Of a stretch of DNA of 64,000 nucleotides, positions 48,001 through 60,262 are shown piece by piece. Every line of letters starts with the position of its first letter. Positions within the stretch are counted from its first letter, which is position 1. The position numbers were made by a program, and so were the translations under genes. This DNA comes from Gigantopelta aegis (lineage: Eukaryota; Mollusca; Gastropoda; Neomphalida; Peltospiridae): the NCBI RefSeq assembly GCF_016097555.1, contig NC_054703.1:17059969-17123968 (forward strand). Direction: 5' to 3'. The notes beneath the pieces are model-generated. The model saw only the letters and a program-made list of their open reading frames with translations, was not told the origin of the DNA and did not search any database.

Positions 48001-51000
48001 AACTGATGATCACTAAATGATCACTAACTGATAATCACTAACAGATGATCACTAACAGATGACCACTAACTGCTCACATTGTTCATGACGTGGCGACAGC
48101 TGGCCCAGGTGTAGTAGTCAACATGATTGGAGAAACCCGCCCGCTGGCTGAAACAAACACAAGTTAGTTACAATCAAACAACCATCTCTTACACAATACA
48201 CAACTCACACATTCATAGTAACAAGCACTTTACTTACCTCAAACAATTAAAAACACATTCATAGTAACAAGCACTGAATTTACCTCCAACAATTAAAAAA
48301 ACATTCATAGTAACAAGCACTTAACTTACCTAAACAATTACACACCCTAAAAGAACACAGTGGGTTCCACGAACCTACATGGATTACTCAAACAAGGCAA
48401 TTTATTTAGTTTGGACTAACATCAAGATCATCACAGTATTACAGCTGTCATATTAATATTCTCGTCCAGACCCAGGGCCCTTATTTTCGAACCTATCTTA
48501 ACAATACGAGATTGTAAAACCATTATAAACTATGACATCACTATGGCGTGTGCTGAAGTAATATCATAGCCTACAATGATTTTCACGATTCATAGTGCTT
48601 AGATAGCTTCAAAAATATAGGCCTGCTGCTATAGTTAATGTTTAATGGCGATGAGCACCACAATATTACAGCTGCTATAGTTAATGTTTAATGGCGATGA
48701 GCACCACACTATTACAGCTGCTATAGTTAATGTTTAATGGTGATGAGCACAATATTACAGCTGCTATAGTTAATGTTTAATGGTGATCAACACCACAATA
48801 TTACAGCTGCTATAGTTAATGACCGGCCTCGGTGGTGTCGTGGTCAGCCATTGGCTACAGGCTGGTAGGTACTGGGTTCGAATCCCAGTCGAGGCATGGG
48901 ATTTTTAATCCAGATACCGACTCCAAACCCTGAGTGAGTGCTCCGCAAGGCTCAGTGGTTAGGTGTAAACCACTTACACTCACCAGTGATCCATAACTGG
49001 TTCAACAAAGGCCATGGTTTGTGCTATCCTGCCTGTGGGAAGCGCAAATAAAAGATCCCTTGCTGCTAATCGGAAGAGTAGCTCATATAGTGGTAACAGC
49101 GGGTTTCCTCTCAAAATCTGTGTGGTCCTTAACCATATGTCCGACGCCATATAACCGTAAATAAAATGTGTTGAGTGCGTCGTTAAATAAAACATTTCTT
49201 TCTTTCTATAGTTAATGTTAAATGATGATGATCACAAGATTACAGCTGCTATAGTTAATGTTAAATGATGATGATCACAATATTACAGCTGCTATAGTTA
49301 ATGTTAAATGATGATGATCACAATATTATAGCTGCTATAGTTAATGTTTATTGGTGATGATCACCATAATACTACAGCTGCTATAGTTAATGTTAAATGA
49401 TGATGATCACAATATTACAGCTGCTATAGTTAATGTTAAATGATGATGATCACAATATTACAGCTGCTATAGTTAATGTTAAATGATGATGATCACAATA
49501 TTACAGCTGCTATAGTTAATGTTTAATGGCGATGAACACCACAATACTACAGCTGTTATAGTTAATGTTTAATGGCGATGATCACAATACTACAGCTGCT
49601 ATAGTTAATGTTAAATGATGATGATCACAATATTACAGCTGCTATAGTTAATGTTTAATGGCGATGAACACCACAATACTACAGCTGCTATAGTTAATGT
49701 TTAATGGTGATGATCACCATAATACTACAGCTGCTAGTTAATGTTAAATGATGATGATCACAATATTACAGCTGCTATAGTTAATGTTTAATGGCGATGA
49801 TCACCACAATACTACAGCTGCTATAGTTAATGTTAAATGATGATGATCACAATACTACAGCTGCTATAGTTAATGTTTAATGGCGATGATCACAATATTA
49901 CAGCAAGTACACAATATTACAGCTGCTATAGTTAATGTTAAATGATGATGATCACAATATTACAGCTGCTATAGTTAATGTTAAATGATGATGATGATGA
50001 TCACACCACAATATTACAGCTGCTATAGTTAATGTTTAATGGCGATGAACCACAATACTACAGCTGTTATAGTTAATGTTTAATGGCGATGAGCACCACA
50101 ATATACAACTGCTATAGTTAATGTTTAATGGCGATGAGCACCACACTATTACAGCTGCTATAGTTAATGTTTAATAGCGATAATCACCACAATATTACAG
50201 CTGCTATAGTTAATGTTTAATGGTGATGAGCACCACAATATTACAGCTGCTATAGTTAATGTTTAATGGTGATGAGCACCACAATATTACAGCTGCTATA
50301 GTTAAAGGGACACACCCTAGTTACGTTTATTTGTTAACCATTACGGCGTTGTTTTTCGCTATTAAGCCCCATTTTTCACAAATAAAATTGCACTTTACTT
50401 ACATTTTATTATTTAGAATACACATTTCCATTCACCTGAAGTGCTTTTTGGTAATCCTGATGTTTGTAAAACCACAAAATGCATTTTTTGCATTTTTTCA
50501 CAAAACGTGTTGTCCGAGAAAAAACCGTTAAGCAAGCGAGGTCCAATCTATCTTTAATGTCACAGACGTTTGTATATCACGTGACCATTATCATTTTGGT
50601 TCGGTTTATTTTCTCGTGCACGGTTCGCGCAATAAACATCCGATTTGTTGTTGTTCATTTGTGAGATTTTTCTTCACAGTTCGTGAACATTTTCAGTAAC
50701 AATAAAGTTCAGACAAGTAAGTGTCTCAATACAAAACGTTACAAACCTTTAAAACCAATAATTTTGCTAAGTCTTACGATATCTGGAGAGGGGATACAAC
50801 CAGGACAGAACAGTTGGAACATGTCCAGGAGAGGTGAAACGAACGCACCCCAAGTCTGTGAAATTTGTCATGACGTAGGTAGGCATTGTTGTGCTTCTAC
50901 CGGTGACATCAGAATACTAACTTTCAAAATTATTTCAAGCAATTGGGACATGGGGATTTCCATGGTATTTATCGATATAAAACCTGCTTTTTCACTCCAT

Positions 51001-54000
51001 TTGATAAAAACGTGATCTAAGTGTGTTACAGGTTTGTAGATTAACTAAATTATAATTTATTTTCGCTGGATGGAACTAGGGTGTGCGGCTTTAATGTTTA
51101 ATGGTGATGAGCACCACAATATTACAGCTGCTATAGTTAATGTTTAATGGTGATGAACACCACAATATTACAGCTGCTATAGTTAATGTTTAATGGTGAT
51201 AATCACCACAATATTACAGCTGCTATAGTTAATGTTTAATGGTGATGAGCACCACAATATTACAGCTGCTATAGTTAATGTTTAATGGTGATGAGCACCA
51301 CAATATTACAGCTGCTATAGTTAATGTTTAGTGGTAATGAGCACCACAATATTACAGCTGCTATAGTTAATGTTTAATGGCGATAATCACCACAATATTA
51401 CAGCTGCTATAGTTAATGTTTAATGGTGATGAGCACCACACTATTACAGCTGCTATAGTTAATGTTTAATGGTGATGAGCACCACAATATTACAGCTGCT
51501 ATATGTTTAATGGTGATGAACACCACAATATTACAGCTGCTATAGTTAATGTTTAATGGCGATGAGCACCACAATACTACAGCTGCTATAGTTAATGTTT
51601 AATGGCGATGAGCACCACAATATTACAGCTGCTATATGTTTAATGGTGATGAACACCACAATATTACAGCTGCTATAGTTAATGTTTAATGGCGATGAGC
51701 ACCACAATACTACAGCTGCTATAGTTAATGTTTAATGGCGATGAGCACCACAATATTACAGCTGCTATATGTTTAATGGTGATGAGCACCACAATATTAC
51801 AGCTGCTATAGTTAATGTTTAATGGTGATGAGCACCACAATATTGCAGCTGCTATATGTTTAATGGTGATGAGCACCACAATATTACAGCTGCTATAGTT
51901 AATGTTTAATGGCGATAATCACCACACAATACTACAGCTGCTATAGTTAATGTTTAATGGCGATGAGCACCACAATATTACAGCTGCTATATGTTTAATG
52001 GTGATGAACACCACAATATTACAGCTGCTATAGTTAATGTTTAATGGCGATGAGCACCACAATATTACAGCTGCTATAGTTAATGTTTAATGGCGATGAG
52101 CACCACAATATTACAGCTGCTATATGTTTAATGGTGATGAACACCACAATATTACAGCTGCTATAGTTAATGTTTAATGGCGATGAGCACCACAATATTA
52201 CAGCTGCTATAGTTAATGTTTAGTGGCGATGAGCACCACAACATTACAGCTGCTATAGTTAATGTTTAATGGCGATGAGCACCACACTATTACAGCTGCT
52301 ATAGTTAATGTTTAATGGCGATGAGCACCACAACATTACAGCTGCTATAGTTAATGTTTAACGGCGATGAGCACCACAATATTACAGCTGCTATATGTTT
52401 AACGGCGATGAGCACCACAACATTACAGCTGCTATAGTTAATGTTTAATGGCGAAAATCACCACAATATTACAGCTGCTATATGTTTAATGGCGATGAGC
52501 ACCACAATATTACAGCTGCTATAGTTAATGTTTAATGGCGATGAGCACCACAATATTAGAGCTGCTATAGTTAATGTTTAATGGCGATGAGCACCACAAT
52601 ATTACAGCTGCTATAGTTAATGTTTAATGGCGATGAGCACCACAATATTACAGCTGCTATAGTTAATGTTTAATGGTGATGAGCACCACAATATTACAGC
52701 TGCTGTATGTTTAATGGCGATGAGCACCACAATATTACAGCTGCTATAGTTAATGTTTAATGGTGATTACAGATAGAATGTTTACGATGAACACCATAAT
52801 ATTACAGCTGCTATAGTTAATGTTTAACGGTGATGAGCACCACAATATTACAGATGTTAATGTTTACGGTGATGAGCACCACAATATTACAGCTGCTATA
52901 GTTAATGTTTATTGGTGATTACAGCTGCTATAGTTAATGTTTAACGGTGATGAGCACCACAATATTACAGCTGCTATAGTTAATGTTTAACGGTGATGAG
53001 CACCACAATATTACAGCTGCTATAGTTAATGTTTAACGGTGATGAGCACCACAATATTACAGCTGCTATAGTTAATGTTTAACGGTGATGAGCACCACAA
53101 TATTACAGCTGCTATAGTTAATGTTTAATGGCGATAATCACCACAATATTACAGCTGCTATAGTTAATGTTTAATGGTGATGAGCACCACACTATTACAG
53201 CTGCTATAGTTAATGTTTAATGGTGATGAGCACCACACTATTACAGCTGCTATAGTTAATGTTTAATGGCGATGATCACCACAATACTACAGCTGCTATA
53301 GTTAATGTTAAATGATGATGATCACAATACTACAGCTGCTATAGTTAATGTTTAATGGCGATGATCACCACAATACTACAGCTGCTATAGTTAATGTTAA
53401 ATGATGATGATCACAATATTACAGCTGCTATAGTTAATGTTAAATGATGATGATCACAATATTACAGCTGCTATAGTTAATGTTAAATGATGATGATCAC
53501 AATATTACAGCTGCTATAGTTAATGTTTAATGGCGATGAGCACCACAATATTACAGCTGCTATAGTTAATGTTTAATGGCGATGAACACCACAATACTAC
53601 AGCTGTTATAGTTAATGTTTAATGGCGATGAGCACCACAATATTACAACTGCTATAGTTAATGTTTAATGGCGATGAGCACCACACTATTACAGCTGCTA
53701 TAGTTAATGTTTAATAGCGATAATCACCACAATATTACAGCTGCTATAGTTAATGTTTAATGGTGATGAGCACCACAATATTACAGCTGCTATAGTTAAT
53801 GTTTAATGGTGATGAGCACCACAATATTACAGCTGCTATAGTTAAAGGGACACACCCTAGTTACGTTTATTTGTTAACCATTACGGCGTTGTTTTTCGCT
53901 ATTAAGCCCCATTTTTCACAAATAAAATTGCACTTTACTTACATTTTATTATTTAGAATACACATTTCCATTCACCTGAAGTGCTTTTTGGTAATCCTGA

Positions 54001-57000
54001 TGTTTGTAAAACCACAAAATGCATTTTTTGCATTTTTTCACAAAACGTGTTGTCCGAGAAAAAACCGTTAAGCAAGCGAGGTCCAATCTATCTTTAATGT
54101 CACAGACGTTTGTATATCACGTGACCATTATCATTTTGGTTCGGTTTATTTTCTCGTGCACGGTTCGCGCAATAAACATCCGATTTGTTGTTGTTCATTT
54201 GTGAGATTTTTCTTCACAGTTCGTGAACATTTTCAGTAACAATAAAGTTCAGACAAGTAAGTGTCTCAATACAAAACGTTACAAACCTTTAAAACCAATA
54301 ATTTTGCTAAGTCTTACGATATCTGGAGAGGGGATACAACCAGGACAGAACAGTTGGAACATGTCCAGGAGAGGTGAAACGAACGCACCCCAAGTCTGTG
54401 AAATTTGTCATGACGTAGGTAGGCATTGTTGTGCTTCTACCGGTGACATCAGAATACTAACTTTCAAAATTATTTCAAGCAATTGGGACATGGGGATTTC
54501 CATGGTATTTATCGATATAAAACCTGCTTTTTCACTCCATTTGATAAAAACGTGATCTAAGTGTGTTACAGGTTTGTAGATTAACTAAATTATAATTTAT
54601 TTTCGCTGGATGGAACTAGGGTGTGCGGCTTTAATGTTTAATGGTGATGAGCACCACAATATTACAGCTGCTATAGTTAATGTTTAATGGTGATGAACAC
54701 CACAATATTACAGCTGCTATAGTTAATGTTTAATGGTGATAATCACCACAATATTACAGCTGCTATAGTTAATGTTTAATGGTGATGAGCACCACAATAT
54801 TACAGCTGCTATAGTTAATGTTTAATGGTGATGAGCACCACAATATTACAGCTGCTATAGTTAATGTTTAGTGGTAATGAGCACCACAATATTACAGCTG
54901 CTATAGTTAATGTTTAATGGCGATAATCACCACAATATTACAGCTGCTATAGTTAATGTTTAATGGTGATGAGCACCACACTATTACAGCTGCTATAGTT
55001 AATGTTTAATGGTGATGAGCACCACAATATTACAGCTGCTATATGTTTAATGGTGATGAACACCACAATATTACAGCTGCTATAGTTAATGTTTAATGGC
55101 GATGAGCACCACAATACTACAGCTGCTATAGTTAATGTTTAATGGCGATGAGCACCACAATATTACAGCTGCTATATGTTTAATGGTGATGAACACCACA
55201 ATATTACAGCTGCTATAGTTAATGTTTAATGGCGATGAGCACCACAATACTACAGCTGCTATAGTTAATGTTTAATGGCGATGAGCACCACAATATTACA
55301 GCTGCTATATGTTTAATGGTGATGAGCACCACAATATTACAGCTGCTATAGTTAATGTTTAATGGTGATGAGCACCACAATATTGCAGCTGCTATATGTT
55401 TAATGGTGATGAGCACCACAATATTACAGCTGCTATAGTTAATGTTTAATGGTGATAATCTTCACAATACTACAGCTGCTATAGTTAATGTTTAATGGCG
55501 ATGAGCACCACAATATTACAGCTGCTATATGTTTAATGGTGATGAACACCACAATATTACAGCTGCTATAGTTAATGTTTAATGGCGATGAGCACCACAA
55601 TATTACAGCTGCTATAGTTAATGTTTAATGGCGATGAGCACCACAATATTACAGCTGCTATATGTTTAATGGTGATGAACACCACAATATTACAGCTGCT
55701 ATAGTTAATGTTTAATGGCGATGAGCACCACAATATTACAGCTGCTATAGTTAATGTTTAGTGGCGATGAGCACCACAACATTACAGCTGCTATAGTTAA
55801 TGTTTAATGGCGATGAGCACCACACTATTACAGCTGCTATAGTTAATGTTTAATGGCGATGAGCACCACAACATTACAGCTGCTATAGTTAATGTTTAAC
55901 GGCGATGAGCACCACAATATTACAGCTGCTATATGTTTAACGGCGATGAGCACCACAACATTACAGCTGCTATAGTTAATGTTTAATGGCGAAAATCACC
56001 ACAATATTACAGCTGCTATATGTTTAATGGCGATGAGCACCACAATATTACAGCTGCTATAGTTAATGTTTAATGGCGATGAGCACCACAATATTAGAGC
56101 TGCTATAGTTAATGTTTAATGGCGATGAGCACCACAATATTACAGCTGCTATAGTTAATGTTTAATGGCGATGAGCACCACAATATTACAGCTGCTATAG
56201 TTAATGTTTAATGGTGATGAGCACCACAATATTACAGCTGCTGTATGTTTAATGGCGATGAGCACCACAATATTACAGCTGCTATAGTTAATGTTTAATG
56301 GTGATTACAGCTGCTATAGTTAATGTTTAATGGCGATGAACACCATAATATTACAGCTGCTATAGTTAATGTTTAACGGTGATGAGCACCACAATATTAC
56401 AGCTGCTATAGTTAATGTTTAACGGTGATGAGCACCACAATATTACAGCTGCTATAGTTAATGTTTATTGGTGATTACAGCTGCTATAGTTAATGTTTAA
56501 CGGTGATGAGCACCACAATATTACAGCTGCTATAGTTAATGTTTAACGGTGATGAGCACCACAATATTGCAGCTGCTATAGTTAATGTTTAACGGTGATG
56601 AGCACCACAATATTACAGCTGCTATAGTTAATGTTTAACGGTGATGAGCACCACAATATTACAGCTGCTATAGTTAATGTTAAATGATGATGATCACAAT
56701 ATTACAGCTGCTATAGTTAATGTTTAATGGCGATGAGCACCACAATATTACAGCTGCTATAGTTAATGTTTAATGGCGATGAACACCACAATACTACAGC
56801 TGTTATAGTTAATGTTTAATGGCGATGAGCACCACAATATTACAACTGCTATAGTTAATGTTTAATGGCGATGAGCACCACACTATTACAGCTGCTATAG
56901 TTAATGTTTAATAGCGATAATCACCACAATATTACAGCTGCTATAGTTAATGTTTAATGGTGATGAGCACCACAATATTACAGCTGCTATAGTTAATGTT

Positions 57001-60000
57001 TAATGGTGATGAGCACCACAATATTACAGCTGCTATAGTTAAAGGGACACACCCTAGTTACGTTTATTTGTTAACCATTACGGCGTTGTTTTTCGCTATT
57101 AAGCCCCATTTTTCACAAATAAAATTGCACTTTACTTACATTTTATTATTTAGAATACACATTTCCATTCACCTGAAGTGCTTTTTGGTAATCCTGATGT
57201 TTGTAAAACCACAAAATGCATTTTTTGCATTTTTTCACAAAACGTGTTGTCCGAGAAAAAACCGTTAAGCAAGCGAGGTCCAATCTATCTTTAATGTCAC
57301 AGACGTTTGTATATCACGTGACCATTATCATTTTGGTTCGGTTTATTTTCTCGTGCACGGTTCGCGCAATAAACATCCGATTTGTTGTTGTTCATTTGTG
57401 AGATTTTTCTTCACAGTTCGTGAACATTTTCAGTAACAATAAAGTTCAGACAAGTAAGTGTCTCAATACAAAACGTTACAAACCTTTAAAACCAATAATT
57501 TTGCTAAGTCTTACGATATCTGGAGAGGGGATACAACCAGGACAGAACAGTTGGAACATGTCCAGGAGAGGTGAAACGAACGCACCCCAAGTCTGTGAAA
57601 TTTGTCATGACGTAGGTAGGCATTGTTGTGCTTCTACCGGTGACATCAGAATACTAACTTTCAAAATTATTTCAAGCAATTGGGACATGGGGATTTCCAT
57701 GGTATTTATCGATATAAAACCTGCTTTTTCACTCCATTTGATAAAAACGTGATCTAAGTGTGTTACAGGTTTGTAGATTAACTAAATTATAATTTATTTT
57801 CGCTGGATGGAACTAGGGTGTGCGGCTTTAATGTTTAATGGTGATGAGCACCACAATATTACAGCTGCTATAGTTAATGTTTAATGGTGATGAACACCAC
57901 AATATTACAGCTGCTATAGTTAATGTTTAATGGTGATAATCACCACAATATTACAGCTGCTATAGTTAATGTTTAATGGTGATGAGCACCACAATATTAC
58001 AGCTGCTATAGTTAATGTTTAATGGTGATGAGCACCACAATATTACAGCTGCTATAGTTAATGTTTAGTGGTAATGAGCACCACAATATTACAGCTGCTA
58101 TAGTTAATGTTTAATGGCGATAATCACCACAATATTACAGCTGCTATAGTTAATGTTTAATGGTGATGAGCACCACACTATTACAGCTGCTATAGTTAAT
58201 GTTTAATGGTGATGAGCACCACAATATTACAGCTGCTATATGTTTAATGGTGATGAACACCACAATATTACAGCTGCTATAGTTAATGTTTAATGGCGAT
58301 GAGCACCACAATACTACAGCTGCTATAGTTAATGTTTAATGGCGATGAGCACCACAATATTACAGCTGCTATATGTTTAATGGTGATGAACACCACAATA
58401 TTACAGCTGCTATAGTTAATGTTTAATGGCGATGAGCACCACAATACTACAGCTGCTATAGTTAATGTTTAATGGCGATGAGCACCACAATATTACAGCT
58501 GCTATATGTTTAATGGTGATGAGCACCACAATATTACAGCTGCTATAGTTAATGTTTAATGGTGATGAGCACCACAATATTGCAGCTGCTATATGTTTAA
58601 TGGTGATGAGCACCACAATATTACAGCTGCTATAGTTAATGTTTAATGGTGATAATCTTCACAATACTACAGCTGCTATAGTTAATGTTTAATGGCGATG
58701 AGCACCACAATATTACAGCTGCTATATGTTTAATGGTGATGAACACCACAATATTACAGCTGCTATAGTTAATGTTTAATGGCGATGAGCACCACAATAT
58801 TACAGCTGCTATAGTTAATGTTTAATGGCGATGAGCACCACAATATTACAGCTGCTATATGTTTAATGGTGATGAACACCACAATATTACAGCTGCTATA
58901 GTTAATGTTTAATGGCGATGAGCACCACAATATTACAGCTGCTATAGTTAATGTTTAGTGGCGATGAGCACCACAACATTACAGCTGCTATAGTTAATGT
59001 TTAATGGCGATGAGCACCACACTATTACAGCTGCTATAGTTAATGTTTAATGGCGATGAGCACCACAACATTACAGCTGCTATAGTTAATGTTTAACGGC
59101 GATGAGCACCACAATATTACAGCTGCTATATGTTTAACGGCGATGAGCACCACAACATTACAGCTGCTATAGTTAATGTTTAATGGCGAAAATCACCACA
59201 ATATTACAGCTGCTATATGTTTAATGGCGATGAGCACCACAATATTACAGCTGCTATAGTTAATGTTTAATGGCGATGAGCACCACAATATTAGAGCTGC
59301 TATAGTTAATGTTTAATGGCGATGAGCACCACAATATTACAGCTGCTATAGTTAATGTTTAATGGCGATGAGCACCACAATATTACAGCTGCTATAGTTA
59401 ATGTTTAATGGTGATGAGCACCACAATATTACAGCTGCTGTATGTTTAATGGCGATGAGCACCACAATATTACAGCTGCTATAGTTAATGTTTAATGGTG
59501 ATTACAGCTGCTATAGTTAATGTTTAATGGCGATGAACACCATAATATTACAGCTGCTATAGTTAATGTTTAACGGTGATGAGCACCACAATATTACAGC
59601 TGCTATAGTTAATGTTTAACGGTGATGAGCACCACAATATTACAGCTGCTATAGTTAATGTTTATTGGTGATTACAGCTGCTATAGTTAATGTTTAACGG
59701 TGATGAGCACCACAATATTACAGCTGCTATAGTTAATGTTTAACGGTGATGAGCACCACAATATTGCAGCTGCTATAGTTAATGTTTAACGGTGATGAGC
59801 ACCACAATATTACAGCTGCTATAGTTAATGTTTAACGGTGATGAGCACCACAATATTACAGCTGCTATAGTTAATGTTTAATGGCGATAATCACCACAAT
59901 ATTACAGCTGCTATAGTTAATGTTTAATGGTGATGAGCACCACACTATTACAGCTGCTATAGTTAATGTTTAATGGTGATGAGCACCACAATATTACAGC

Positions 60001-60262
60001 TGCTATAGTTAATGTTTAATGGTGATGATCCATTAAACAGGTATTCTTCAACACCGATTCTCACCTGCTAAAGTTCTCATCCAGCTCAACCAAAGATGTT
60101 GAAGAAAATATTTTATCCACGTCCACTGGGCCGTAAAGTTTCTTCGCATCTTCTCCAAACAGAATGGAGTAGTTTTTGCGAAGGAGTAGTTTCATGTTTT
60201 CTGTCATAAAGAACACGTAGGCGCGTCTGAGATTCTCCCATTCCATCAGTAATGGCTTAGCT
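43749..60262 (-). CDS. ABHD2: ABHD2-type monoacylglycerol lipase, C-terminal four coding exons (5' part beyond the window)
   Basis: Minus-strand exons 60065-60262, 48078-48147, 45963-46047 and 43749-43894 join in frame and code about the last 165 residues. ABHD2 is a membrane-anchored alpha/beta-hydrolase that cleaves monoacylglycerols. Compared from memory with human ABHD2: M-E-W-E-N-L-R-R-A-Y for M-Q-W-D-Q-C-R-R-F-Y; T-E-N-M-K for A-D-N-M-K; L-F-G-E-D for L-F-G-D-H; N-A-E-D-D-P-L-V for N-A-A-D-D-P-L-V, with the catalytic Asp; H-G-G-H-L-G-H-F-E-G for H-G-G-H-L-G-F-F-E-G, with the catalytic His. The nucleophile Ser lies in exons right of the window. The protein stops at A-D-A-I-T-M-M-E, shorter than the human tail. 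The preceding exon's 3' end is multiplied in the array at 60505-64000. Confidence 0.9.
44208..44512 (-). mobile_element. SINE type A, minus strand, near full length
   Basis: From the tail (GTTTGTTTTGTTTAACGATA) through TACTGGATGTCAAACATG, AGGGATCTTTTATATGGACC and TGGTGCACTGGCTGGAACGA to the tRNA-like head (GAGCGCTTTACCACTGAACT). A small ATATACATGTATGTACA insertion lies within it. Confidence 0.85.
44513..45187. repeat. Long imperfect (TG)n array
   Basis: About 670 bp of GTGTGTG interrupted by TATTTG and TATG. It sits in the last ABHD2 intron, directly beside the head of a SINE. All long frames here (C-V and H-T repeats) are artefacts. Confidence 0.97.
45188..45962. other. ABHD2 intron, unique part
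   Basis: Two copies of ACACAATACTCATACATGTA near 45733-45782 and GAATGAATAAATGAATGAAT near 45479. Nothing else recognised. Confidence 0.45.
45963..46047 (-). CDS. ABHD2: ABHD2 exon with the catalytic Asp
   Basis: Acceptor TTATATTTCAG|ATAGAT, donor TATGCAG|GTAATA. Codes I-D-I-P-M-F-V-L-N-A-E-D-D-P-L-V and then L-Q-E-T-A-K-R-Y-A plus one base. The D-D-P-L-V Asp is the triad acid. Confidence 0.92.
46066..46436. repeat. 36-bp minisatellite, about ten copies
   Basis: Unit TATTTGAGAATTATACTGTA followed by CTGGATAACTATG(T/C)TG. It begins about 20 bp upstream of the ABHD2 acceptor at 46047. The 36-bp period keeps frames open on both strands. Confidence 0.95.
46437..46672 (-). mobile_element. SINE type A, minus strand
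   Basis: GAGCACACCGACTTATTAAT, ATTGGGTGTCAAACATTTAG, AGCAAGGGATCTTTCATGGT and GATAGCACATACCACAGCC, ending at a degraded head. A diverged TTCAAGCACGCCTGTCTGGG segment at about 46725-46790 resembles the type B SINE body on the minus strand. Confidence 0.8.
46876..48070. repeat. ~14-bp (AACTGATGATCACT)n array in an ABHD2 intron
   Basis: Irregular units ACTAACTGATGATC or ACTAACTGATAATC at 46876-46904 and 47805-48070, split by the 900-bp MITE. On the minus strand the array starts about six bases after the donor of the exon at 48078. Confidence 0.85.
46905..47804. mobile_element. PIF/Harbinger-like non-autonomous element, 900 bp
   Basis: Termini TGGCCCTGTCACACT and AGTGTGACAGGGCCA are perfect inverted repeats, flanked by TAA (46902-46904 and 47805-47807). 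A 3-bp TAA or TTA duplication is the PIF/Harbinger signature. The arms are full of diverged GCGTATG/CATACGC repeats. The centre (about 47420-47550) is less repetitive and has a 24-codon frame from ATG 47466, perhaps the remnant of a longer parent. Confidence 0.8.
48078..48147 (-). CDS. ABHD2: ABHD2 exon, 70 bp
   Basis: Acceptor TTTGTTTCAG|CCAGCGG, donor AACAAT|GTGAGC. Codes Q-R-A-G-F-S-N-H-V-D-Y-Y-T-W-A-S-C-R, aligning with the human region K-F-H-G-Y-N-S-L-K-E-Y-Y-E-E-E-S-C. The phase fits both neighbours. Confidence 0.88.
48185..48345. repeat. ~55-bp repeat, three copies
   Basis: CACATTCATAGTAACAAGCA, CTTA(C/A)CTTACCT and AACAATTAAAAA recur three times just upstream (minus strand) of the ABHD2 acceptor at 48147. 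Confidence 0.85.
48346..48621. other. ABHD2 intron, unique part
   Basis: Nothing recognised before the 46-bp array begins. Confidence 0.4.
48822..49207 (+). mobile_element. Mosaic tRNA-SINE (type B head, type A tail)
   Basis: The head ACCGGCCTCGGTGGTGTCGT, GGCTGGTAGGTACTGGGTTC and GAATCCCAGTC matches the type B head, with a good B box (GGTTCGAATCCC). The body and tail GTGCTATCCTGCCTGTGGGA, AAATAAAAGATCCCTTGCTG and GTCGTTAAATAAAACATTTC match type A. CTATAGTTAATG lies on both sides, as expected of a target duplication, though the array itself also repeats it. It appears complete and fairly young. Confidence 0.85.
50306..51090. mobile_element. TTAA-target MITE (piggyBac-like), 785 bp, copy 1 of 3
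   Basis: Flanked by TTAA. The ends AGGGACACACCCTAGTT and (reverse-complemented) AGCCGCACACCCTAGTT are inverted repeats. It shares interior sequence with the 398-bp element at 24224. Frames inside, including one of 110 codons, are identical in all three copies and look non-coding. Confidence 0.8.
53846..54630. mobile_element. TTAA-target MITE, copy 2 of 3
   Basis: I saw no difference from the copy at 50306 on reading, and it has the same flanking array units. It was therefore copied together with the array rather than by transposition. Confidence 0.8.
57043..57827. mobile_element. TTAA-target MITE, copy 3 of 3
   Basis: Same as copies 1 and 2. The array to its right shares the GATAATCTTCACAATAC variant with the array right of copy 2 (about 55456 and 58651). 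Copy 1 has GATAATCACCACACAAT there. Copies 2 and 3 are therefore the later duplication. Confidence 0.8.
60065..60262 (-). CDS. ABHD2: ABHD2 exon, 198 bp
   Basis: Acceptor TTTGTTTCAG|AGCTAAG, donor TTTAGCAG|GTGAGA. Starts with the third base of a split Gln codon and then codes A-K-P-L-L-M-E-W-E-N-L-R-R-A-Y-V-F-F, ending V-E-L-D-E-N-F-S plus two bases. The lid-side region of the hydrolase aligns with the human sequence without gaps near its start. Confidence 0.92.

Larger units (their letters stand above)
48622..60030. repeat. 11.4-kb array of a 46-bp unit in an ABHD2 intron
   Basis: Unit GCTGCTATAGTTAATGTTTA followed by ATGGTGATGAGCACCACAAT and ATTACA, with common variants GGCGATGAGC, AATGATGATGATCAC, GATAATCAC and a short form lacking AGTTA. 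Well over 150 units. A SINE (48822-49207) and three identical 785-bp MITEs lie inside. The MITEs mark a higher-order repeat with spacings of 3,540 and 3,197 bp. Each unit carries the E-box CAGCTG. Confidence 0.97.

Noticed and set aside
48840-48900. Possible true tRNA gene (good A- and B-box-like motifs)
   Set aside because: It is the head of a SINE: it continues into a SINE body and tail and does not form a full cloverleaf by eye.
50683-51015. 110-codon frame seen three times (also at 54223 and 57420)
   Set aside because: It lies inside the non-autonomous TTAA element. Triplication is explained by array amplification and there is no domain or codon-bias evidence.
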